DNA of 64,000 nucleotides from Schistocephalus solidus (taxonomy: Eukaryota; Platyhelminthes; Cestoda; Diphyllobothriidea; Diphyllobothriidae), in assembly GCA_017591395.1 (NCBI GenBank), contig WEDG01004102.1:10001-74000 (forward strand), given 5' to 3'. Shown here in pieces: positions 1 through 10,189 of this stretch. A program made the translations under genes and the position numbers. Numbering within the stretch: position 1 is the stretch's first letter; every line of letters begins with the position of its first letter. The notes beneath the pieces were generated by a model. The model was not told the origin of the DNA and searched no databases. It saw nothing but the letters and a program-made list of their open reading frames with translations.

Positions 1-1040
1 TCCATCCTCTAGCCTTTGTAGAAGAACGTCAAGGAACGCAAGTTCGGTATCCACAGGCAGAATCTGAGGTGGATAATGAAATGTCTCTGAAGGCCGTTCA
101 ATCCTAGTACCAGTGTATTCATGTTCATCTGATCGGCAGAAAAGTAGTCCGGCTGAAAAATACTCATCAAAGATTGTTTTGTATCTTGGACGTTTAAGAC
201 AGCAGTAGATTGACCTACTGTTTACTGTTAAAGACAAATTTCTATGGTGCTGGTCATATTAATCTTTGCCATTTTTGAGCTAGAGGCCCCAATAGTAACA
301 TGTTTTGGAGTTCAACGATCACAATAGGTTCTTGAGTAACATTACGTAAATTGTGATGGTCAAAAGATTCTGTTTTATCCTCTTTTTTGGGTTTTAATCA
401 CGAGCCTCAGTCAAAATTATGTTTCAGGGAAAAACCTATGTCTGTATCCTGATTTTTTAGTGATAGAAGCTTGAAGCATATACTTCGTAATAGCCTTTAT
501 CACTGTATTCAAAGTGCTATTCATCGGTGAGTTTGATGTTTGATTTTCAGCTATCACTTTATATATTTCAAAAAGTGCATATCCTTATGATACTGCGTTC
601 ACTCGAATAGATCTTAAGGAGCCTGACGTTGCGCTTGTTGCATCGAGGTCTGTCAATAAGTTACACGTATCTGTGCTGAACCCATTTATGCCATAACTTC
701 GCTTTGTACCATGAACTGTTCCATTTTAGCCTGCTGTACTTCTATTGGGCGTGCTGCTGGCGCACTTTCGTGGTGTGGCTTATACCTCACGATCGATATT
801 TGTCAAATTTTCAGGGTCATTGGAGTGATCATTTACTTTTGTTTAGGCGGAACTTTTAAGCCCCAGCTTTTCGGAACATAACGAAAAGCAACACACGGTT
901 TCATCCTCTTCTCCCTTCTTTTGTTCGCCTGTATTTTAACTGACTCAGATGCTTGTTCCCAAGGATTTCGATTGTTTTCTCTGTTTGTTTTGCTAAATAT
1001 TGTGTCCATCGACCTCTACCGTTTCCGCGGCATATCTTAT
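1..1040. other. intergenic, nothing recognised
   Basis: AT-rich sequence with stops in all frames. No protein family, RNA gene or clear repeat could be recognised on either strand. Confidence 0.5.
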
Positions 1041-1138
1041 GTCTGGCTCGCTGATGTTGTTCCGCTCTTTTTCATCGTGTCTACTGGCTCGCTGTTCTGT
1101 CTGGCTAGCTGATGTTGTTCCGCTCTTTTGCATCGTGT
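1041..1138. repeat. two-copy tandem repeat, 58-bp period
   Basis: The segment beginning GTCTGGCTCGCTGATGTTG at 1041 recurs at 1099 with few changes (GTCTGGCTAGCTGATGTTG) and continues through TTCCGCTCTTT and CATCGTGT in both copies. This is a local duplication. Short frames across it look like no known protein. Confidence 0.8.
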
Positions 1139-2072
1139 TTTGCTTATGTTTCTGAGATCAGATCAACGTCTCCTTCTAATTTCAAAACACTTGTGGTGAG
1201 TAAACCACATCCATCACCGCGCGCCAATCCTTCATTGTTTATCTTACTTGTTGTCAATTTCAGTATCGTGCCTCTTTCTTTAGTATTGCTACTTGGTGGT
1301 TCTTCTCGAACAGACGAGAGGGACTCGAGTATTTCCGGTTACTTTTTGTACCATGATATTGGAGAGGCTTTACAAAGGTGGGACAGATCATTTTTTTCTT
1401 AGTACATGCCATTTTTTGTTTGCTGGTTGTCTAAGCGTGGTAGAGCATATGAGAGCGTCAGCCACTTATTGAGGGATCAGTGGTTAAAATCCCAGTTGCT
1501 GTGGTGAATTTTAGTCCCTCGTGTTCATGTAAATTTGCCTTTCCAATACAAGAAGGAACTCTACGAGAGGGCATTTATTTTATAAGAAGCACATATTATC
1601 AAATGCCTAGTTTATTGAGCGCAACGAAAAGTACTTTTCCTAACTAAATTCACTATCTAATTTCAATATGTAGCAAACAACTACCTAGCCTTAGAATTGA
1701 GTTTGTCATTAATTCTCCCTTTCTTCCTGATATTCGACCATTTCGCTGGTGGAAGACTATTTTCTGAACCCCGTAGTATTCAGTATTCGCAGCGGTCTGA
1801 ACACAACTGAGTTAGATGATTTTTGAAGTTTTCAATAGTGAATATTTGGGAGAAGCAGTGGGGGACGAAGATATCGCCTATACCATGCTTCACGAAAACA
1901 ATGTGTCTCGGCGTTTCTCTGTTGATCCTTGTGAAATGTAGGCAAAACATTATGCCGTTTCACCTTATTTCGTCGAGGCGTAACTTTAGGCACAGATTAA
2001 TGACCAAAATATGAAAACGCTAAGAGACAAGCAAATTTCAAATTGAATTCAATCACCGCACACTCGAAAGTG
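1139..2072. other. intergenic, nothing firm
   Basis: No coding sequence supported. A weak tRNA-promoter-like stretch near 1435-1500 is too degenerate to call. Small frames at 1112-1402 and 1823-2014 have no recognisable domain. Confidence 0.45.
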
Positions 2073-2180
2073 TCAGGTTTGAGGAAAATAGGCTTACGAC
2101 TTTGAACTCCCTATTTGTCACATAAGGTTCAGGTTTGAGGAAAATAGGCTTACGCCTTTGAACTCCCTATTTTTCACATA
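2073..2180 (-). repeat. tandem duplication of the family A 3' terminus (56-bp period)
   Basis: The 3' terminal unit containing TCAGGTTTGAGGAAAATAGG starts at 2073 and again at 2129, so the fragment carries its 3' end twice head to tail. The two units differ at a few bases. The other family A copies have a single unit followed by pentamer repeats. Confidence 0.8.
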
Positions 2181-2943
2181 AAAATCGTGACAATTGGAAG
2201 CAATTTGAAGAAGTTACAGTCAAGTTAATGTAGGCAGAGTTGCGTAGTACACTGGTATTTTTAAGTTTAAGTAGTCAAAAAGTCTTCGTGGTGCTGCAAT
2301 GTATGTATGTCAAGACTTTGTTTGAATGCCTCCACAGACTGCGACAATACAATGGCCTCAGGAAGGTTATTCAGAGGTGGGAGTAAAAAATACTTCCTCA
2401 AATCAAAACTTTCTTTGAGTAGAGGTAGTTTAATGGATGATCTCGGAGACTACTCGAAAGTTTCAAGTTGGAAAAAGTCATCACAAAGGAGGTTGCAATA
2501 CAAGGAACACACGATACGGAAGGTTCGTATCAAGTCTTTGCACAACTGCCTATAACTCAGAGGATAGAGCTCTAGACTACTTAGGCGGATCTAATATGTC
2601 AGTTCACCTTGACCTATTACTAAGTTCATGGCTCGCCGCTTCACCCTTTCGAGCAGGTTTTTACCCGGTTGTGTCCACGGTCACGAGGCTGTGGCCTTAC
2701 AGACGTACAAAAGACTTAAGAACCCGCTGTCTTCATTGCAAACTTTAAATGACCGCTTTATAACGTACAGCATTGAAATGGTGGATTTAATCGCATTGAA
2801 ATAATGCGTAGAAAGCTTCAGGTTGTCTGCTATCAAAAATTCGTGGTCCTTCTGTGTTTCTGCTTCTCGGAGTGGCATGCCGTTCGGATAGTAGGGTCGC
2901 ATCTCGGTGACCTAATTTTGATTTCCTTGATGTTCGTATCACA
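2073..2943 (-). mobile_element. CR1-like non-LTR retrotransposon, family A, 5'-truncated fragment (antisense)
   Basis: On the minus strand, a frame at 2902-2681 reads NGMPLREAETQKD and then SMLYVIKRSFKVCNED. It aligns with the region after RT motif C in the sense copy at 3190-4785 (NGMPLRE, SMLYSIKRAFKVFDED) and the antisense copy at 39205-40244. DNA similarity continues to the family 3' end near 2073, where the sense strand reads GGGAGTTCAAAGGCGTAAGC. Only the last ~870 bp remain, with frameshifts and stops, so it is a dead 5'-truncated copy. Confidence 0.8.
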
Positions 2944-3189
2944 CAATCTTCACATGAAAACCAGGAGTGATGTTAAAAATATAAAAAGATCTTTGATAAC
3001 ATTAACTGAAATCACAATGCAAAAGGAGTACCGCAACACCTGTTTACTTTAGAAACATGTCAGAACAACGTGTAAACACTTCCTATTTGCAATTGGAGCT
3101 GTTCTCCTAAATCCTTTTATCTCTAACACCCACTACCTTAAGTAAAATCAACGCTTGATCTAAAAATATTCCTAAAGTATATGTAAAAA
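2944..3189. other. spacer between two family A copies
   Basis: About 250 bp separating an antisense and a sense copy of the same retrotransposon family. No coding or structural feature seen. Confidence 0.5.
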
Positions 3190-4785
3190 AGGAATGCTAA
3201 CAGTCTTGTTTGGAAACGGATGCTTAAATAGTCTTCCTCTCTCCTCCACGGGAATGCTTCCTACCGACTGGAAAACAGCCCACATTACACCGCTTCACAA
3301 AAGCGGTCGTCGTGCATTTGCTACAAACTACAGGCCTGTCAGCCTGACCTCAATCTGTTGCAAGGTTATGGAAAAGCTTGTAAAAAAGGAATTGATGATT
3401 TATTTAGAAACCCATAACCTGTTATCAACTGCACAATACGGCTTTCGTAGGGGAAGATCGGGTGTTACGAACTTACTTTATACTATGCAAAGCTGGACAA
3501 AAGCACTCGATGCAAAATACACTGTGCATGTGGCCATCATTGATTTCCAGAAGGCATTCGATAGTGTTCCGCACCAGCGTCTACTTTATCAGTTAAGAAT
3601 GTTTGGTATTGGAGGCAAACTTCTTACGTGGATCAAGAATTTTCTCGTCGGTCGTTCCCAAGTGGTCTGCGTAGGCGGATCGCGATCAAAGCGCACAATC
3701 ATCGAGAGTGGAGTTCCGCAAGGTTCGAGTTCTCGGGCCAATCCTATTTCTCTTGTTTATTAATGATTGTGTACAGGAATTGGACTATGTTTGCGGACGA
3801 TATAAAAATTTGGAAAGTTATCAACAATGCTGCCGATGGAGACGATTTCCAAGAAAATATCCATCAATTACACGAGTGGTCCCGCAAATGGCTCTTGTCC
3901 TTCAACTCAAAAAAATGCGCCCTGCTACGTCTGGGAAGTCGAAATCAGGTCACTGATATGCGAACCTACTTTTTGAACGGTATGCCACTCCGAGAAACAC
4001 ACACACACAGAAGGATCTCGGCGTTTGGATGACAGACAACATGAAACCTTCTACGCAATACTGCAAGGCGGCTAAATCCGCCAATTCAATGCTGTACTCT
4101 ATCAAGCGGGCATTTAAAGTTTTCGATGAAGACTGCTTTTCTAAAGTCTTTGGTACGTTTGTTAGGCCCCATCTTGAATATGCGATCCAAGCCTTGCGAC
4201 CGTGGACCCAACAGGACTACAAAATGCTCGAAAGGGTACAGCGACGAGCCACAAAATTAGTAAGAGGTCAAGGTGAACTGCCATATGAGATTCGCCTAAA
4301 TAACCTACAGCTCTATCCTCTGAGTTATAGGCAGTTGCGCGGAGACTTGATACAAACATTCCGTATCGTGCGTGGCATGGATTGCGCCCTCCTATGTGAT
4401 GACTTTTTCCAACTTGCTACTACGAATAATCTCCGAGGTCATCCATTCATACTAAGTGTGCCCCAAAGTAAGATTGGATGTGAGGAAGTATTTTTTCACC
4501 AACCGTGTCTTGAAACCGTGGAATAACCTACCTGAGGTGATTTTAATGTCCCACTCTGTGGATATATTTAAACATCGGCTTGACATACATATGTTGCTGC
4601 ACCAGGAAGATTATGTGACTACTTTACCTTAACAATATCCGTGTGCCACGTAAATCTGCCTGGATTCACTTGACTGTAACTTTTTTTACATTGCTTATTA
4701 TTCTTCCGTCTTTCTATATCGAAAAGGGATTTCAAAGGCGTAAGCCTATTTTTCTCAAATACACTGAACTGAACTGAACTGAACT
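3190..4785 (+). mobile_element. CR1-like non-LTR retrotransposon, family A, 5'-truncated copy with (CTGAA)n tail
   Basis: Begins inside the reverse transcriptase, keeps palm motifs A, B and C in three frames plus the C-terminal domain, then a 3' UTR holding GGGATTTCAAAGGCGTAAGC and a terminal run of about four CTGAA/TGAAC pentamers at 4763-4785. ORF1 and endonuclease are absent. The 3' end lies 86 bp before the start codon of the p62 gene, so the promoter or 5' leader of that gene must lie within or next to this insertion. Confidence 0.88.
3194..4526 (+). pseudogene. reverse transcriptase of the family A CR1-like element, frameshifted
   Basis: Three frames in order reconstruct the RT layout. 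3194-3763 carries LPTDWKTAHITPLHK, NYRPVSL, GFRRGRS, motif A (DFQKAFDSV) and motif B (SGVPQGS). A frameshift near 3710 moves to a frame with GPILFLLFINDC. Motif C (MFADDIKIWK) is in another frame at about 3785. The thumb/C-terminal part at 4029-4526 contains TFVRPHLEYAIQALRPW and RVQRRATKLVRGQ. The catalytic aspartates are still encoded but the frame is broken at least twice and the N-terminus is missing, so no active enzyme is expected. Confidence 0.88.
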
Positions 4786-4871
4786 ACCCATCAGTGTTTA
4801 ACCAAACCATCCAGGTTATATAAGTCAGTGTATTAGCCAGAACTAGGTAATTGCGCTGACTATTCAGCTAT

Positions 4872-7058
4872 ATGGCTCTTCGCATAAAGTTCATAGGCAG
4901 GGGCGTTGGCGGGGAGGAAGAGATTCATATTTGGAGTCAACCCTCGATTTCTTGCCCTATAAAGCTAAATGATTTATCAGACGTTGTTATTGAATTATTT
5001 GGTTATCCTCAAGAGTCAAAAATCGCGTTCACGTGGTTCGGTAAGTTTAAAGTGCACACCAACCATCACGTTCATTCCACTCTCTCTGTTTGCATGTTTT
5101 ATTTTTACGCGGAAATATTGTTACCTTCTTTCCGCTTTTACCCAGAAACGCTGGCTAGCTCTTTAAAAATCCCCTCTGGATATCTGCCCACAGAATCCCC
5201 GTTGTCTGGTCTCGGTGGGCTGAGTAGGACCCTTTCTGTAGCAATTGTTGCAGATAGCCCTTAAGACTACTTTCAACTTGCTAATTCCAGCCTTTAAGCT
5301 TCCTGCGTCCCGTATTCGATTATCGTTTTTGATGAGGATGCGCAAGTGTGCGCATCCTCCAGGAATCTCATAACTGGGTCCTAACCGCTACTCAAGAAAG
5401 ATGCATCACAAGGTTTATACAGCTAGTAGCCTCTCGCCTCGTGTCCTACCCTAATCCCTCCGCGCATACTTTTAGTTTGTTTATTTTTAACCTCTCAGAG
5501 AAATCTCAACTTATTGTCTAACTACTTGGGCTTGTGTGCACCTTCCTAATAGCCAGGCCATCGTTTCTCGCTTTGATTGTAGGTGTATTCATGGACCTTT
5601 TATTGTCCTGATTCTCCTTTGCCACTGACTTTTACTGTCCTGTTTCTTTTTTCTAAAATATGAAATTTTCCGTTTAATTATTTTTCATAGCAATGATTTC
5701 TTTTTTGCCCATTGCCAGTTTGGGGTGTCCGTGCACCCCATTCTATTTTTTATTCGTGATTTATTTACCGTAATTTTTTTCAGATGGCGAGGATCTCATA
5801 ACTATTGGCTCCTGTTCCGAGCTCCAACAAGTGGTCAAAGATCATGTGAATGGTATTTCTGGCGCTCCGTTCTCTGTTTTAAAAGCTCTGCGACTTAACG
5901 TTACTTGCAATAGCCAACACCAAGTTAAGCAGCCCACCATGCACACTACTACATCCAGTGTGTGCGCATCGACAACGGAGTTTTCGGTACCGTCAATCGA
6001 CCGCTCCAGGTTACATGCAAACTTTGCATGTGATGGCTGTGAGGGCAACATTTATGACATCCGATACAAATGCCTTAAAATGCGTGGACTTTGACCTATG
6101 CTCTCATTGCTTCGCTGGAGGAAAACATTTAGAACATCCTTTTGGTGCCGTGCGTTATAACGAAGGGCAAAGAATCTTAATTGATGACCTTTTTAGTTTA
6201 TCACAGGCTATTATTTCTCACACATATGATGTGAGCCTTGCTAGATCAGTTGGAACTCAGACGCTGGCCTGTTACACTCAAGAACAAACACACCTCGGTG
6301 ATATTCCTGCGTCGCTTCCTGTCAAGACTCCGGAACTTGCTTCTTGCCCAACTGGTGGAACTGCAGAATGGGAGGTGTTGAGCGATGACTCAGATTCCGA
6401 ATATGTGTTTGGAAATGAGTTTTCCGCTAAGAGGAAGCCTACTGAGACCTCGCCAGTAGAAGGAGAGTTAACTGAGCCTTTACCGGAATCGCAAGTAAAT
6501 GCAGATCCGAAAAATTCGACAAGTGCTTCACTTGCAATCGGGTCTGTCAGCACAACTGAATGCCCGAGCTATACGCATTTCACTCAGAGTGAACCGACAA
6601 GTTCTGTCCAGGAGTGTATGAGTTCATTCGTACAAAAACCTAAACTGTGTACGTCATCGCAGACTTCGCTGCTGCTCGATGAACAGACTAAATCGCCACC
6701 ACGAATGCGTATAGCCACTAGCTCCGTGGGTTATTTTGACAATGGCACCTCCGAGACAGCCAACGAGACCAGGCACACGGGTGTTTGTACAGTAACACCG
6801 GCTGCTCTGGACCCAGTCTCACCATCTTGGAGCCTGGGAGCCGTCGTTAAAGAAGCCATTCAATGTCATGCTGACTATATTGTCGATGCCTTCCGGAAAC
6901 TCCAACTGTCTCCTGCTCCATCAACATCCGTAGACGAACTTAAAGTACTTTTGGATGCCGGATATTCAAACGAGGATGGCATTCTTACATTCCTCTTGTC
7001 TGAAAACGGGAACAATGCCGCAGCTGTTCTCGAGATGCTTAATCGGCAGAAAATTTGA
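4872..7058 (+). CDS. SQSTM1: p62/sequestosome-1-like selective autophagy receptor (two exons; frame broken at 6077-6080)
   Basis: Adaptor that links ubiquitinated cargo to the autophagy machinery in the cytoplasm. Exon 1 is 4872-5040; ATG 4872 is the first ATG after an in-frame TGA at 4857-4859. GTAAGT starts at 5041 and TTTTTTTCAG ends at 5783, so exon 2 is 5784-7058; the split codon gives Asp57. The join completes a PB1 domain (residues about 1-100, WFDGEDLITIGS across the junction). A ZZ finger follows at about 134-180 (CDGC, KCLK, CVDFDLCSHC, KHLEHPF). An LIR-like EWEVL before an acidic serine stretch is at about 251, and a UBA domain (LLDAGYSNEDG to MLNRQK) ends the protein. Ignoring the extra base the length would be about 480 residues, close to animal p62. 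In the ZZ finger AAAA at 6077-6080 replaces an expected AAA, shifting the frame to a TGA at 6092-6094. Everything else looks intact, so a sequencing or assembly indel is more likely than a true pseudogene. Splicing is inferred. Confidence 0.87.
5041..5783 (+). other. intron of the p62/SQSTM1-like gene
   Basis: 743 bp from GTAAGT to a pyrimidine-rich stretch ending in CAG. Removing it joins two halves of a PB1 domain in frame. No nested gene or repeat is recognised inside it. Confidence 0.85.
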
Positions 7059-9114
7059 GTTTTGTTGCATGCATTATTTTTTCATCGTACCCTACGCCTG
7101 TATACCCCTGATCCACTATTACTTAACAGATCATTTCACCTATCATTTGAAGAAATGTTGACAATGCATCATTTTATTTGTAATTTTTATGCTTTTTATC
7201 ATTTTCATAAAAGCTCCATGTATCATACACTCGTATTGTCTTATATTGTGCCCTTTCGGTTTTATCTCCCTAGATCGGCTAGCTTTTTATTTTATCATAC
7301 AATTTCCCTTCAGAATTTCCACTGTAGTCTCTTACTATCGTTCAAGTCGCAGATATCGGTTTATTGTTTCAACATTGTAGCGTTTCAATTTCCGGCCAGC
7401 CTGTATACTGGCTATTTAAGGCTCCAGAAAAACGTCTAAATATTCTGACAATCACATGCGGTATTACTTCATCTATAAAAATTATCCGGTTCCGAGCGTT
7501 GCAGATCAGCGTAGACATACCTTACATTTCGTGTAGGTTCGTATTTCTAGGTAATTATGACAGGATGGCAGATGCTCACTTTCTCCTTGCTTTGTCGGGA
7601 CTGACGCGGTCATGCTCTACAGTTTTTTTCGAGTGCAATTCACACTCAATTTTTATTATATGTTGGGTATGTGCTTTTCGACAACCATCTCCCAAGCCGG
7701 GGGCCAAGGTGGCAGTCGTACGCTTGGTGGGTAGTATCGATTAACGTTTAGTTACCATAGCCTCGAAAACAGATGGGACGAATTTGCAGAAAGCTTCGGA
7801 TTGTAATGGTCGCCTTATTTTTTATTTAAACACCATATGTAACGGATAAATGCCGTTGACTTCACCTATGCCTGCCCAATTGTCAAAAGTAAAAAAATCC
7901 GGATTAATTAGACTTTTTAATAATGTAAGTTCGCTTTCCACTCGCAGTGCGATTAAGTTGCTGACGAATTCACATTGACGTAAGACTGCAATGTTTTTCG
8001 GTTCACGCTCGCTGACTGTAGAAGTTATCTAGCGTATCGAACGTTTAGAAAGCTCACAATCATTAAGTGTTACGTTCTATTTCTGTCCCTTTATAAGGGC
8101 CGGTGGTAGCACGCATTGGACGACAGTCGACGGTGCCGACATTACTATATTGTAACCTCATATTACGGTCACAAATTTTGCTAGGCAGACTTCCGCGCAT
8201 CCGTCATGGCACGGATAGAGACTACTTAAAGAGTAGGATTTATCTCATTAGTTTTCGGCGCCCTTAAAAAATCAAAAAAATATTTTATAGAAAACACGCA
8301 CAAAATATTATTTCTTAGGCTCATTAGGTAGCAAGTTACGCTTTCTTAAAAAACTGAACTAGGATAAAGTGCATCTCTTTCAATTAATAATTAATTTTGA
8401 AGCCAAACCGCCGTTACTTTTGCATACGGGGTTTGCAAACAACCCGCTGTATACTTTTTGTGTAACGAAAATCACACACTTCTTCACGCTCAGAGTAAGA
8501 CGTTACATAAAATTCTGCAGTGAATGTGAACCATGTCCTATACTTTATAAGCAGCTTTAATAAATGGATAGGGACGATGTTTTATGAGTTGACATTTCAC
8601 GGTCTTAAAAGGTCTCATAATTTGAAACTTTTTAAAGACCGCAAGATACACTTTTTTCATGTGTAACTTTTTAAGAAGATAGAATTTGCTGTCAAATGAG
8701 CACCAGAAAGAATATTTTCGTGCCTGTTTTATATAAGATATATTTGAATTTATAAGGGCATAGAAAACCAATCCTACTGCTTGAGTAGTCTTTTTATAGT
8801 GTATTTTTGCAGGCGGTGGAAAGGAAGCTCGCGCAAAAGCCGGCATCCTGACGTGACTGAAACCTATTGGGATTTGGCGGTATGATCATTAATATGACAA
8901 GGCCACCTAAGTATTTTTTTCGAATCGAAATCTCATTTGAGAATTTTGGTCGGTGGTTCGTGAGATACGAGATCTGCTGTAATTGTTGGAAAACATGAAG
9001 ATCGTTGATTGACCTGATGTTGTTCTCGTGGATAACTTTAATGCACCCGGCACCTGATGGAATGATATGCGAGCGAAGTGCTCCATGTATGCCTTCGATT
9101 ACCGTCTCCTTAAA
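7059..9114. other. intergenic, AT-rich, nothing recognised
   Basis: Follows the p62 stop codon and should contain its 3' UTR; no convincing polyadenylation site could be assigned. Frames at 7062-7744 and 8538-9120 (-) are composition-biased and match no family known to me. Confidence 0.5.
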
Positions 9115-9970
9115 CCACACCTGCAGTTTTTCTCACCCAACATGTTCTAGTTTCAGCAAGAGTGCATTTAGGACAACCGGCTACTATTTTGGATTTCGTC
9201 TTCAAGAGGCACACGACCCAAATTCATTTGTTCGTAGTGATCATGAAGTAATTCTATGGGAGTACGGTCCAGATTTCGTATCATATGTAATCATCAAAAC
9301 GGTGCCAAATATATGGTAAGGAGACTTGTCAAGCACATCAAAAATCGTCTGAGATGTTGTCCTACGGGAACCTCACGGAGGATGTTAAGTTAGGTAAGGA
9401 ATGTTTGTTACATCTGCTGAAGAGCCTTTGTCTCTTACCGCCCAGGGCCCAACCAACCAGCCTCGGTGGCTAAAGCGCCATCTAAAAAAGATTAACAAGA
9501 AGGGAAGGGTTTGAAGACGTTTTGTGGAAACAAAGACGATATAGCCTTTAAGGAACACGAAGTCCAGAGGAAGAGGGTTAAAAGCATGATTTCCAAAAAA
9601 AACGATCAGATTCTGAGTTATTTGCTCCACGGAGCCTTTAAAAGCCTTAAATTGCTCTACAACTACTTGCGGGATAGCACACTTAACAAGAACCTGATTA
9701 ATGTTATAGGAATGATGATGCCCTCGAGATATCGAACAGTAAAAACAAAGTGAGGCATCTTTTCAAACTACGTGTGCTCCGACGAAGACTAGATGTGAGA
9801 AAGTTTTTTGTCAAATCGTGTAGTGGTACCCTGGAATAACTTGCCCGATACACTTATAACGTCTCAGTCTGTCGAGACATTGAAACATCGCCTTGACACA
9901 CACATGCTGCAGCAAAATGTACTTGAGTGAAACTAAGTTCGCATCCATTTGAAAGTATAATTTCTTAACA
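9115..9970 (+). mobile_element. CR1-like retrotransposon relic with the reverse transcriptase deleted
   Basis: Pieces of one ORF2 appear in the right order. The endonuclease end (RSDHEVILWEYG at about 9230; compare KSDHVVLQWEYS in the element at 33.4-37.6 kb) is followed by a linker with NQPRWLKRHLKKINKK near 9450-9500 and EVQRKRVKSMISKKNDQ near 9560. The sequence then jumps at about 9760 directly to the extreme C-terminus and 3' UTR, where WNNLP-like coding and the CATCGCCTTGACACACACATG stretch align with 4510-4600. The whole RT palm (about 1.2-1.5 kb) is missing. Frames are interrupted, so it is dead. Confidence 0.75.
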
Positions 9971-10009
9971 TTTTTGCTTATTCTTCTGATTTATATGTGA
10001 CAAGTGGCA

Positions 10010-10130
10010 ACTGGCTTGCTCTACGCGCGGACACGGTGGCTAACAAGACCAAACTCTCCGTTTACGTTTGTCAAACACGAGCTCATCCGCAGATTATGTA
10101 CCACGTTTCTGGGATGGCGTCATGGGTATT
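10010..10130 (+). repeat. dispersed repeat segment shared with 59.3 kb
   Basis: Translation gives ARTRWLTRPNSPFTFV. The minus strand at about 59345-59262 gives ARALWLTNLNSPYTYV, with matching DNA around it. It lies next to an eroded RTE-type 3' UTR. The parent element is unknown. Confidence 0.6.
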
Positions 10131-10189
10131 ATGTGTGCGAGTACCATAAAGGCGCATTACAGTTTTGTGAAGGATCAAGCTATCCTGTC

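Noticed and set aside
921..1402. Two adjoining open frames of 63 and 96 codons
   Set aside because: They overlap a 58-bp tandem repeat, are of random composition and show no domain.
1430..1520. tRNA-like stretch GCGTGGTAGAGCATATGAG
   Set aside because: No proper A box or B box; only a faint resemblance to the repeat at 37.6 kb.
7062..7744. Overlapping frames of about 125 codons downstream of p62
   Set aside because: Phe/Tyr/Ser-rich translations of AT-rich DNA with no family resemblance; more likely 3' UTR or intergenic.
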